DNA from: Rubrivivax sp.
Lineage (GTDB): Bacteria; Pseudomonadota; Gammaproteobacteria; Burkholderiales; Burkholderiaceae_C
Direction: 5' to 3'
DNA: 6,781 nt
Assembly (NCBI GenBank): GCA_027484885.1
Contig: JAIXSD010000199.1
Location: 1 to 6,781 of the forward strand
Numbering within the stretch: the first letter of the stretch is position 1; every line of letters begins with the position of its first letter. This document shows positions 1 through 6,326 of this stretch, piece after piece. Under the pieces are notes generated by a model. It saw only the letters and a list, made by a program, of their open reading frames with translations, had not been told where the DNA came from and did not search any database. Made by a program: the position numbers and the translations under genes.

Positions 1-224
1 AGCTCGGCGGTGTCGGCCATGGCCTGCTCGGCCGCTTCGGCGCGGGCCAGGGCTTGGGGCGTGTCGCGCTCGCGCTCATGCCAGGCCAGGGCCACCAGCA
101 GGGCGCAGCGCTCGGCCGGCGGCAGGGCGGGCGCCTCCAGGCGCGTGCGCAGCCCGGCCAGCACGGCCTCCTGCTCGTACAGCCGCAGCTCCGAGAGGAT
201 GGCTGCCGCGGCCGCTTCGCTCAT
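1..224 (-). CDS. Hypothetical protein, N-terminal part only (possibly TPR-like helical)
   Basis: The first 74 codons of a minus-strand gene are present; its C-terminus lies beyond the left edge. The ATG (224-222) overlaps the TGA stop of oxyR (223-221) as ATGA, so translation is probably coupled to oxyR. No strong Shine-Dalgarno precedes the ATG, which fits coupling. The visible residues are Ala/Leu/Glu-rich and predicted helical, with paired-helix stretches such as LLVALAWHERERD followed by an ALARAEAAEQAM segment, which read like tetratricopeptide-type helices. There is no signal peptide or membrane segment in the visible part. N-terminal TPR regions of this type occur in signalling proteins such as GGDEF diguanylate cyclases, but no catalytic domain is in view, so the function is not assigned. 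Coding is supported by the overlap and by codon use like that of the neighbours. Confidence 0.65.
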   Translation of the reverse strand, partial: MSEAAAAAILSELRLYEQEAVLAGLRTRLEAPALPPAERCALLVALAWHERERDTPQALARAEAAEQAMADTAE

Positions 225-1141
225 GACAGGCGCTTCACCCCAGCCAGGCTGCAGCCGTAGACGGCGTTGCGCAGCGCAGCGATGGCCTCGTAGCGGGTGA
301 AGGTCTTGCGCCAGGCCAGCACCACGCGGCGCGTGGGCACCGGCGGCGCAAAAGGCACGAAGCGCAGATGCGCCGGCGGCAGCAAGGGCACGCTGAGCGC
401 GGGCACCACGGTCACGCCCATGCCCGAGGCCACCATGTGCTTGATGGTCTCCAGCGAGCTGCCTTCAAAGCTCTTGCGTATGCCCTCGGCATCGCTGCTG
501 AAGCGGGCGAATTCGGGGCAGACCTCGAGCACATGGTCGCGGAAGCAATGGCCGGCGCCCAGCAGCAGCATGGTTTCGCTTTTGAGCTCCTCGGCCGAGA
601 CCGACTCGCGCCCGGCGAAAGGGTGGCTGGCCGGCACGGCGATCATGAAGTCTTCGTCGTAGAGCGGTGCCACGGCCAGGCCGGTGTCGGGGAAGGGCTC
701 GGCCATGATGGCGCAGTCCAGCTCGCCGGTGCGCAGCATCTCCAGCAGCTTGACGGTGAAGTTCTCCTGCAGCATCAGCGGCATCTGCGGGTACTGCTCG
801 ATGACGTTCTTCACCAGCTCGGGCAGCAGATAGGGCGCGATGGTGTAGATCAGGCCCACGCGCAGGGCACCGGCCAGGGGGTCTTTGCCGCGCTTGGCGA
901 TCTCGTGGATGGCGCTGGCCTGCTCGATCACCGACTGCGCCTGGCGCACGATGTCTTCGCCCAGCGGCGTCACCTTGATCTCGTTGGCACCGCGCTCGAA
1001 GATGCGCACGTCCAGTTCTTCCTCAAGCTTCTTGATCGCCACGCTGAGCGTGGGTTGGGACACGAAACAGGCCTCGGCGGCGCGGCCGAAATGGCGCTCG
1101 CGGGCCACGGCAACGATGTAACGCAACTCGGTCAGGGTCAT
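221..1141 (-). CDS. oxyR: OxyR, LysR-family hydrogen peroxide-sensing regulator
   Basis: A 306-aa LysR-type transcription factor that senses H2O2 and controls peroxide-defence genes in the cytoplasm. The N-terminal winged helix-turn-helix covers about residues 1-60 (MTLTELRYIVAVAR; FVSQPTLSVAIKKLEEEL). A linker helix follows to about residue 88, then a type 2 periplasmic-binding-like effector domain. The diagnostic motif GHCFRDHVLEVC places the peroxidatic and resolving cysteines at 199 and 208, the same numbers and spacing as in E. coli OxyR. The SSLETIKHMVASGMGVTVVPALSVP region also matches the OxyR C-terminal domain. The start at 1141 is chosen because GGAG (1150-1153) sits 8 bases upstream and the family begins at MTLTELRY; a 38-codon upstream extension in frame has no family similarity. 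It is the fourth gene on this strand, 82 bases after the protease stop. I see no intrinsic terminator or good sigma-70 promoter in that gap, so whether it has its own promoter is open. Confidence 0.95.
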   Translation of the reverse strand: MTLTELRYIVAVARERHFGRAAEACFVSQPTLSVAIKKLEEELDVRIFERGANEIKVTPLGEDIVRQAQSVIEQASAIHEIAKRGKDPLAGALRVGLIYTIAPYLLPELVKNVIEQYPQMPLMLQENFTVKLLEMLRTGELDCAIMAEPFPDTGLAVAPLYDEDFMIAVPASHPFAGRESVSAEELKSETMLLLGAGHCFRDHVLEVCPEFARFSSDAEGIRKSFEGSSLETIKHMVASGMGVTVVPALSVPLLPPAHLRFVPFAPPVPTRRVVLAWRKTFTRYEAIAALRNAVYGCSLAGVKRLS

Positions 1142-1223
1142 GCGGGCGTCTCCATGCCTCGCATTGTGCAGGGCCTGAGCGCTGTCGGCGCGCGAGCCTG
1201 GCGATGCACCCGTGGCGGACCGC

Positions 1224-3212
1224 TCATCCGCGCGCGGGACGCAGCGGCGCTGCAAGCCGACTGGAGGGCACTGCCTTGGCCGCTGGCGTGCCGTGCAGCC
1301 CTGCCCGGGCGGCCGCCGTGTGCGCGCCCTGCCCGGTCAGAAACACCAGCCAGGACGCCGGCGAGGACGGCAGGCCACCGGCTGCCAGCCGATCTGCCCA
1401 CAGGCGCGCGGCCACCGGTGCGGCCACACTGGTGCCGCTCATGCACACCTGGCTGCCGGAGAACACGCCGGCCGCCAGCAGCCCCTCCGTCAAGGGCGCC
1501 TCGTCCGCCACGGCGCGCACCAGCGTATGCGGCCGGCCGGCGGGTTTGTTGCGCGCGGAGTAGATGGCATCGCGCTGGTCATCGGCATGGGCGGCGCCGA
1601 CGCGCAGAGGCAGGCGCCCGGTCGCCAGGCCGTTCATGCTGCCAGCGCCGCCCAGCAGCAGGCCCTGGGCATCGGCCAGCACCGACTGGACCGGTGCGGG
1701 ATCGGTCCAGCGCGGCACATCCCCTTGAACCCGCACCTCCACGGCGAACTCGTGGGCGCCGGCATTGCGCAGCTCCAGCAGCCAGCGCCCGGCTGGCAGG
1801 CCGCCGCGCGGGCCGGCGATCGGCGCCAGCGAGAGCTGGGCGCGGCAGCCTCCGCCCGGTCGGCTCTGGAGCTGCATGCGGCCCAGCAAGCGGCCGTCCG
1901 CGCGCAGATCCTGCATCTCCCCGGTTTTCAGCCAGGGCGAGGCGAAAGGCTCCTGCACGCGCATCTCCAGGGCGGCACCGGCCTTGTTGGCCCGGCCGGC
2001 GCACCAGACTTCCAGAAAGCTGTCGGTGGGATCCTGGGGCTGCAGGCGCCAGCTCAGCCGGGCGCTGGCCCCCGGGGCCAGGGTGCCGCCGGCATTGGTA
2101 CCGCTGCTCGGGTCGTTCAAGAGATCGCCGCCATGGTTGCCTGCGGCAAACACCACCAGCAGGCGTGGTTGCCGGCGCATCAAGTCGTCGATGGCCTGCT
2201 CGAGGGCGGAGCTGCCGTCTTGCGGGCCGGCCAAAGCGCCCAGGCTGATGTTCACCAGCACCGCGGCCTGTGGCGCCACGGCCTGGGCTTCGGCCAGGAT
2301 GTGCTGCAAGGCGGCCAGGATGTGGGCCACGCCGGCGGCGCCGGTGGTCTGCCCCGCCTGGCTGCTGGGCACCGACACCAGCACCATGGGCGCGACGGCC
2401 GCGGCATCCATCACACTGGGCTTGGCATTGGCCGGGTTGCGGCGCAGGGCGGGCAGGCCGGCCAGGGTGTCCAGCACATGGGTGGCGTGGTCGGCTTGCT
2501 CCTGGGCTGCTGCTGCCAGTAAGTCGGGCAGGCCGAGGTCCCGGTACAGCGCCGCCTCCCGGCGCGGATCGCCCGCGCTGTGCCGGTGCAGGCGCGCGAG
2601 GGTGGTCTGGTCCAGCTCACGCCCGTAGCCGGCCGGCGGCACTTTCCAAAGGCGGCGGCCGGTCTTGGGCGGCAGGGTTTCCTGGTCCCAAAAGGACAGG
2701 ATGCGGCAGCGCTTGGACGGCCCCGGGGCGCAAAAGACTTGGTTGAGGAAGGCGCCACCGCGATCGATGGAGCCCAGCACCACCGGGATCTGCCTCCCCT
2801 GGCCCGAGCGGCCGGGCCGGCTGGGTGGACGCGCTTTCTCGAAACGGACCGGCACGGGTTGAGAGAGCTCGCAGCGGGGCAGGGCCGCGCTGACCGCGGC
2901 GACGCGCTCGGCCTGCACCCAGAGGACGCCCCATTTGGCATCGCCAGGCCCGAGCGGGACGGCCCGCACCCGCTCGCCCTCGCGTGCCAGCACCTGCTGC
3001 CAGGCGGGCCCGCGTGGGGCGATCAGGGGGATCCAGCGGGGCGCACCGACAAAGCCCTGCCATTGCGTGGCGAGGGCCCAATCGAGATAAGGGTCACCGC
3101 CTGCGCTCGGCCCTGGGCAGGCCGCTTCCCAGGCGGCCCCGAGCCTGCCGGTGCTGGCTTGCGGAGGTGGCACCGGCGGCGAGGAAAGGGGCGTGCGGGC
3201 TGCCCGCCTCAT
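1224..3212 (-). CDS. Subtilisin-like (S8 family) serine protease with a large insertion in the catalytic domain
   Basis: A 662-aa protein with the full subtilase catalytic set: Asp150 in VVLGSIDRGGAFL, His242 in DHATHV, oxyanion Asn359 in VVFAAGNHGG and nucleophile Ser595 in MSGTSVAAPVAA. It should hydrolyse peptide bonds; the substrate is unknown. The first 140 residues or so are Pro/Arg-rich and unlike a Sec signal peptide or a typical I9 propeptide, so a cytoplasmic location is inferred. Asn-to-Ser spacing is 236 residues against 66 in subtilisin. The extra stretch (about 370-525) has alternating beta-like patterns (RLSWRLQP, RWLLELRNAG, FAVEVRVQGD) and looks like an inserted beta-sandwich. 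The core resumes at LPLRVGAAHADD. The ATG at 3212 overlaps the TGA of the haloperoxidase-like gene (ATGA), with GAGGCGG about 10 bases upstream; this rules out the longer frame that begins inside that gene. The His motif has Ala in place of the usual Gly (HATH for HGTH). Confidence 0.9.
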   Translation of the reverse strand: MRRAARTPLSSPPVPPPQASTGRLGAAWEAACPGPSAGGDPYLDWALATQWQGFVGAPRWIPLIAPRGPAWQQVLAREGERVRAVPLGPGDAKWGVLWVQAERVAAVSAALPRCELSQPVPVRFEKARPPSRPGRSGQGRQIPVVLGSIDRGGAFLNQVFCAPGPSKRCRILSFWDQETLPPKTGRRLWKVPPAGYGRELDQTTLARLHRHSAGDPRREAALYRDLGLPDLLAAAAQEQADHATHVLDTLAGLPALRRNPANAKPSVMDAAAVAPMVLVSVPSSQAGQTTGAAGVAHILAALQHILAEAQAVAPQAAVLVNISLGALAGPQDGSSALEQAIDDLMRRQPRLLVVFAAGNHGGDLLNDPSSGTNAGGTLAPGASARLSWRLQPQDPTDSFLEVWCAGRANKAGAALEMRVQEPFASPWLKTGEMQDLRADGRLLGRMQLQSRPGGGCRAQLSLAPIAGPRGGLPAGRWLLELRNAGAHEFAVEVRVQGDVPRWTDPAPVQSVLADAQGLLLGGAGSMNGLATGRLPLRVGAAHADDQRDAIYSARNKPAGRPHTLVRAVADEAPLTEGLLAAGVFSGSQVCMSGTSVAAPVAARLWADRLAAGGLPSSPASWLVFLTGQGAHTAAARAGLHGTPAAKAVPSSRLAAPLRPARG

Positions 3213-4351
3213 GCTGCAGCCGCCTCGGTGCCGACCGGCCACTCGTCCAGGACCAGGGCCCACAGGCGGCGCAGGTCGTGCAAGGGCGGCAAGGGCAGAG
3301 CGGCCGCGTCGGCGGCGACGCTGTCGCACTCGGGGCTGGCGGCCGGCGCCAGGTCTTCTGTGGGCTGGGCCAGCGCCGCGGCGCCAAATGGCCGGTAGCC
3401 GAAGCGCAGCAGGTCTGGCGCACCGGCCAGCTCGCCCACGCTGGCGAGCAGAAAGCGCGCCAGCGCTTCTCCGAGCAGGCGGCCCGCCAGGCTGTCGACC
3501 GGGTAGTGCACGCCGGCGACGACGCGGTTCTCGGCGATGCGCAGCGCCATCCGGTGCAGCATCTGTGCCTGCAGCCGGGGCCTTTGTACGCGTGCCATCA
3601 GATGGGCCAGCAAGGCCGCCACCAGATGCGACTCGCCGGCGTGGCCGCTGGGCAGGCTGCCATGGCTGGGTACGTCGATCATGGGCATCAAGCTGGGCCG
3701 CATCTGGTGCGGCCGGGGGCAGGCCAGGATTTGCTTGATGCGCATCTGCACGGCCATCTGCACCGCCAGTGCGGTGTCCAGGAATTCCAGTGTGCGCGGC
3801 ATCCGGTGCCAGGGCATCTGCGCGACTGACAGCAAAAAGCCCAGCGCATTGCTGGCCTGGGCGTGGATCTCGGCAAGGCGGATCTGCCGCAGGGGCAGCA
3901 GGTCATCAACCAGGCGCGCCTGGTCGATGAAGTAGTCCTGCGGCGGCCGCCGCAGGCTCAGCAGGGGCCGCCAGGCCAGTCCGGCTGGTCCCTCGCCCAG
4001 CTGCTCCAGCAGGGCGGTTTCGCGGCCCGTGTCGGCCCGGACACGCAGGCCGCCCAGGGCTTCGATCAAGAGCGACTGCGTGCGCGGGCCGGCCCCGTAG
4101 TACAGCCACGGGGCGGCAGCAAAGCCCGGGCCGGGCGGCGGGGCTTCCGGGTCCTCCAGCCCTTGCGTCAAAAAGCCTTGCATGCGCACCAGGCAGACGC
4201 TGCCGAGCTCGCTGGCACCGGCCGTCGCATTGGCCCACAAGGCCGCAGTGGACGGCCCGACCCCGCCTGAAGGGCCCACCCCTCCGGATGGGCCGACGCC
4301 GCCATTCGGCCCGACGCCGCCTAGCAGTTCAAGAAGACTCAAAGGGTTCAT
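3209..4351 (-). CDS. Vanadium-dependent haloperoxidase / PAP2-superfamily protein
   Basis: A 380-aa protein with the complete three-part vanadate/phosphate pocket: Lys206-x6-Arg213-Pro214 (KQILACPRP), Pro234-Ser-Gly-His237 (PSGH) and Arg276-x5-His282 (NRVVAGVH). By family knowledge His282 would ligate vanadate, or be the phosphorylated nucleophile in a phosphatase, and His237 would be the acid-base residue. Motif spacings are in the family range. The segment is soluble with no membrane-embedded six-helix pattern, which favours the bacterial haloperoxidase-like branch over integral lipid phosphatases, but peroxidase and phosphatase cannot be told apart here. There is no signal peptide. Residues 11-34 are four GGVGP[NS] repeats. 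The ATG at 4351 is chosen because GGGAG (4360-4364) lies 8 bases upstream; an in-frame TTG at 4375 has no such site. It starts 27 bases after the pseudocyclase gene and ends in an ATGA overlap with the protease. Confidence 0.88.
   Translation of the reverse strand: MNPLSLLELLGGVGPNGGVGPSGGVGPSGGVGPSTAALWANATAGASELGSVCLVRMQGFLTQGLEDPEAPPPGPGFAAAPWLYYGAGPRTQSLLIEALGGLRVRADTGRETALLEQLGEGPAGLAWRPLLSLRRPPQDYFIDQARLVDDLLPLRQIRLAEIHAQASNALGFLLSVAQMPWHRMPRTLEFLDTALAVQMAVQMRIKQILACPRPHQMRPSLMPMIDVPSHGSLPSGHAGESHLVAALLAHLMARVQRPRLQAQMLHRMALRIAENRVVAGVHYPVDSLAGRLLGEALARFLLASVGELAGAPDLLRFGYRPFGAAALAQPTEDLAPAASPECDSVAADAAALPLPPLHDLRRLWALVLDEWPVGTEAAAA
4250..4321 (-). repeat. Four tandem 18-bp units encoding GGVGP[N/S]
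   Basis: Four consecutive 18-base units lie near the 5' end of the haloperoxidase-like gene and encode GGVGPN, GGVGPS, GGVGPS, GGVGPS. The units differ at many third positions (GTC/GTG, GGG/GGC, CCG/CCA/CCT, TCC/TCA) while the peptide is almost constant. That pattern suggests the peptide is under selection, or that the expansion is old, rather than recent slippage. The Gly/Pro-rich stretch is probably a flexible linker between a short helical N-terminus (MNPLSLLELL) and the rest of the protein. Confidence 0.9.
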
Positions 4352-4359
4352 GCAGGGCA

Positions 4360-4364
4360 CTCCC
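4360..4364 (-). promoter_or_regulatory. Ribosome binding site deciding the haloperoxidase-like start
   Basis: GGGAG on the minus strand, 8 bases before the ATG at 4351. It selects this ATG over the in-frame TTG at 4375, which has no Shine-Dalgarno at a usable distance. Confidence 0.7.
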
Positions 4365-4378
4365 GGGTTGGACAAGAT

Positions 4379-6139
4379 TCACTGCAGCGGCAGGCCGGCT
4401 TGTGCCAGCGCCTGTGCAAAGGCCTGTGCGTGAGGGGCTTGGCGGCCCCAGTAGCGCGTTTGGAAACTGCTCACTGTGAAAGCCGGCCAAAGCTGGCGCA
4501 GGCGCAGCAGGGCGGCGGCGGCTTCGTCGCGGCGGCCCAGGCGCTGCAGTGCGACGGTCAGATAGAGCCAGGACGGCGCATGGCTGGCAGACAGGCGCAG
4601 CGAGGCCTGCGCGTGCAGCAAGGCGGGTTCGTCATGCTGGTGGGCGAGCAGGGCATGGGCCAGGGCGGCCTCCATGAAGTACTGCCAGGGGTCGAGCGGC
4701 GACAAGGCCAAACCCAAACGGGCCGATTCGCAGGCCTCGCGCGTCCGGTCGGCATAGCTCAGTGCCAGGGCCTGGAAGGACCAGGTCAGCGCACAGCTCG
4801 GGTTGTTCTGCAGTGCGCGCTGGTGCGCTCGCAGGGCGCGGTCGAGCTGCCCGTCCTGCATGGCCAGGGCATGACCCAGCAGGGTGTGGGCCAGGGCGTG
4901 TTGGGGGTCGCGGGCCAAGGTGCTTTCGGCGAACGAGGCCATGTGCGCCATGGCCTCGTTCATGGGCTCTTGGCCTTGAACGCCGCGCAGCAGGTGCCAG
5001 AAGGCCAGCCAGGCCCGGGGTTCGGTGGCATGGGCTTCTTGCGCCACCAGCCAGGACAGCATGGCCCCGGATTGCTCCAGCGCCCCGGGCGACAGCCTGT
5101 GCATCAGCTGGGTGGCGGCGCTGAAGACTTGGTAATGCTCCAGGGTTTCCCAGGCCGCTGTCTTGCTGACCGCCAGATTGGCATGCAGCAAGAGGCGGTG
5201 GATGTCGGCACAGGCCTCTTGCAAGGCGCTGGCCTCGCCGTAGAGCAGGTCTTCGAGGCGGCATTCCAGGCGCTCGTGCCACACCCGGCGTCCGCCGGCT
5301 TGGGCATGCAGGCTGAGCTGCAGAAAGAGCTGGTCGCCGAGGCCCACGCTGCCCTTGCATTGCAGGACATGGTGCGCCTGCAGCAGCTGGAAACCATCGT
5401 CGAGGGCATGCCGCGAGTGACGCAGGCCACGGCTGGAGCGTGCCGACACCAGGCGCAGCTGCGAGGCGCGGGACAGGGTGAGGATCAGAAAGTCAGCGAC
5501 CAGGTCGGACAGGCCCAGCAGCTTGGGCGTGCTGCCGCCCAGATCGGGTGGCAGCACCGCCAGGACCAGGCCCAGGCCTGCGTCTGCCTCTCGCCGCGGC
5601 AGGTTCGGCCCGGCCTGCGCTTCGACGCGGAAGCAGCGCAGCAGCGGCTCGCCGCCGGCCTGCGCCTCCACATCGCCGCTGACCTGCTCGTGCACCGTGA
5701 GCCGCCAGGGCTGATCGAGCTGGTCGACTGCCTGCGCGCTCAGGCACACGCTGCCGAACTCGGCCGTGGCCGCCACCTGGCGCAGCAGGCGCAGTTCTTC
5801 GGCCTGGGGCTGGCCGGCGTCGGCCAGGGCATGGATGCCGCAACGAAAGGCGAGCCGCCGCTGGGCAAAACCGTGGCTTTGCTGGGCCTGCAAGTGCAGG
5901 GCGGCCTGCACCAGGGCTTGGGTGTCGGTGGCGGTCAGCAGCAAGCTGTCGCCGGAGTCCAGCTGGCACAGCACACGAGGGGGTGGGGGCAGGGCGGCGC
6001 AGAGGGCCTCGCACACCTGCTGGCAGCTGGCTTCAGCATGCAGGGGGGAGAGCAGGTGGCGGCTGTCGAAAACGAGTTGCAGCGCCGCGGCGCCTTGAGG
6101 TCCTGCGCCCAGTGCCCATTCGTGATCGTTCCCGGCCAT
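4379..6139 (-). CDS. Degenerate class III cyclase-like domain, TolB-like segment and C-terminal TPRs
   Basis: A 586-aa protein with the layout of bacterial adenylate cyclase/TPR proteins. Residues about 18-172 resemble a class III cyclase homology domain (LQLVFDSRHLLS; LDSGDSLLL; then LLRQVAATAEFGSVCLSAQAVDQL, which fits the AARLEALAEPGGICVS-type segment). The Asn and Arg expected in the N-x3-R transition-state motif appear replaced and the first metal Asp is not clearly placed, so an inactive pseudocyclase is inferred. Residues about 190-320 follow the TolB-like pattern (LSDLVADFLILTLSR, then LRLVSARSS and RRVWHERLE). TPR-like pairs cover about 376-551, clearest at 411-446 (DPQHALAHTLLGHAL). 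The tail, ending QALAQAGLPLQ, matches the usual end of this family. The start at 6139 is chosen because GGGAG precedes it, although only 4 bases away, and the in-frame codons upstream include rare ones such as ATA. There is no signal peptide or membrane segment. It is the first gene of the cassette. Confidence 0.8.
   Translation of the reverse strand: MAGNDHEWALGAGPQGAAALQLVFDSRHLLSPLHAEASCQQVCEALCAALPPPPRVLCQLDSGDSLLLTATDTQALVQAALHLQAQQSHGFAQRRLAFRCGIHALADAGQPQAEELRLLRQVAATAEFGSVCLSAQAVDQLDQPWRLTVHEQVSGDVEAQAGGEPLLRCFRVEAQAGPNLPRREADAGLGLVLAVLPPDLGGSTPKLLGLSDLVADFLILTLSRASQLRLVSARSSRGLRHSRHALDDGFQLLQAHHVLQCKGSVGLGDQLFLQLSLHAQAGGRRVWHERLECRLEDLLYGEASALQEACADIHRLLLHANLAVSKTAAWETLEHYQVFSAATQLMHRLSPGALEQSGAMLSWLVAQEAHATEPRAWLAFWHLLRGVQGQEPMNEAMAHMASFAESTLARDPQHALAHTLLGHALAMQDGQLDRALRAHQRALQNNPSCALTWSFQALALSYADRTREACESARLGLALSPLDPWQYFMEAALAHALLAHQHDEPALLHAQASLRLSASHAPSWLYLTVALQRLGRRDEAAAALLRLRQLWPAFTVSSFQTRYWGRQAPHAQAFAQALAQAGLPLQ
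4931..4961. repeat. Perfect 13-bp inverted repeat with 5-base loop
   Basis: GAACGAGGCCATG (4931-4943) and its exact reverse complement CATGGCCTCGTTC (4949-4961) flank a 5-base loop, TGCGC. It lies inside the pseudocyclase/TPR gene, over codons for residues 393-403 just before the first clear TPR. No T-tract follows on either strand, so it is not an intrinsic terminator. It would form a stable hairpin in the mRNA or in single-stranded DNA. Confidence 0.85.
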
Positions 6140-6157
6140 GCTGCTCCCAGTCACGCA

Positions 6158-6177
6158 CGCAAGCAGCGCCGCTTGCG
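6158..6177 (-). repeat. Palindrome in the cassette leader, 7-bp arms
   Basis: On the minus strand CGCAAGC (6177-6171) and GCTTGCG (6164-6158) pair around a 6-base loop, GGCGCT. It lies at the start of the inferred leader of the pseudocyclase gene, about 20 bases before its ATG. No T-tract follows. It shares its GCAAGCGGC start and GCTTGCG end with the panB-leader palindrome. Confidence 0.65.
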
Positions 6178-6182
6178 CCGGC

Positions 6183-6212
6183 ATTATGGGCATGCGCAAT
6201 CGCGCGGCGCAA
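6183..6212 (-). promoter_or_regulatory. Candidate sigma-70 promoter for the three-gene cassette
   Basis: On the minus strand, -10 CATAAT (6188-6183, 5 of 6 consensus bases) and -35 TTGCGC (6212-6207, 3 of 6) are 18 bases apart. Transcription would begin near 6176, giving a leader of about 37 bases before the ATG at 6139. The -10 overlaps an upstream in-frame ATG (6184), which supports the downstream start. Prediction by eye only. Confidence 0.4.
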
Positions 6213-6307
6213 GGCGATCCGAGCGACGCCAGCGGCCCGGTCCGGGCCATCTGGCGGCATGGCGCGCTTAGTTTTGTGCCCCTAGCGCAAACCCTGAGGT
6301 GCCCGGC

Positions 6308-6313
6308 TACACT
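6308..6313 (+). promoter_or_regulatory. Possible -10 element for panB
   Basis: TACACT matches 4 of 6 bases of the sigma-70 -10 consensus and would start transcription near 6320, giving a leader of about 64 bases. No good -35 is found 16-18 bases upstream, so this is weak. Confidence 0.25.
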
Positions 6314-6326
6314 GCGGCCGACCTTT

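Noticed and set aside
1142..1223. Terminator or promoter between the protease gene and oxyR
   Set aside because: There is no stem followed by a T-tract. The best -10-like match (CACAAT, minus strand, 1168-1163) has no -35 at a suitable distance.
1142..1255. 38-codon N-terminal extension of OxyR
   Set aside because: It has no similarity to the family, would overlap the protease gene, and the ATG at 1141 has a good ribosome binding site and the conserved OxyR start.
368..2248. 626-aa open frame on the plus strand
   Set aside because: It is antisense to oxyR and the protease, with Arg/Pro/Ala-rich low-complexity translation and no recognisable motif. Long antisense frames are expected at this GC content.
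3213..3329. Longer protease start inside the haloperoxidase-like gene
   Set aside because: The extension is Arg-rich and overlaps the upstream gene by over 100 bases, whereas the ATG at 3212 gives a standard ATGA coupling.
4931..4961. Inverted repeat as a transcription terminator
   Set aside because: It is inside a coding region and no T-tract follows on either strand.
6140..6250. 37-codon extension of the pseudocyclase, including LLAC as a possible lipobox
   Set aside because: There are no basic residues followed by a long hydrophobic run, position -2 is Leu, codon use is poor, and a candidate -10 overlaps it. Lipoprotein export is not supported.
4400..6271. 623-aa open frame on the plus strand, as long as the pseudocyclase gene
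   Set aside because: It is the mirror of a real gene whose protein has TPR and cyclase-family features. The plus-strand translation is Gln/Gly-rich with no domain pattern.
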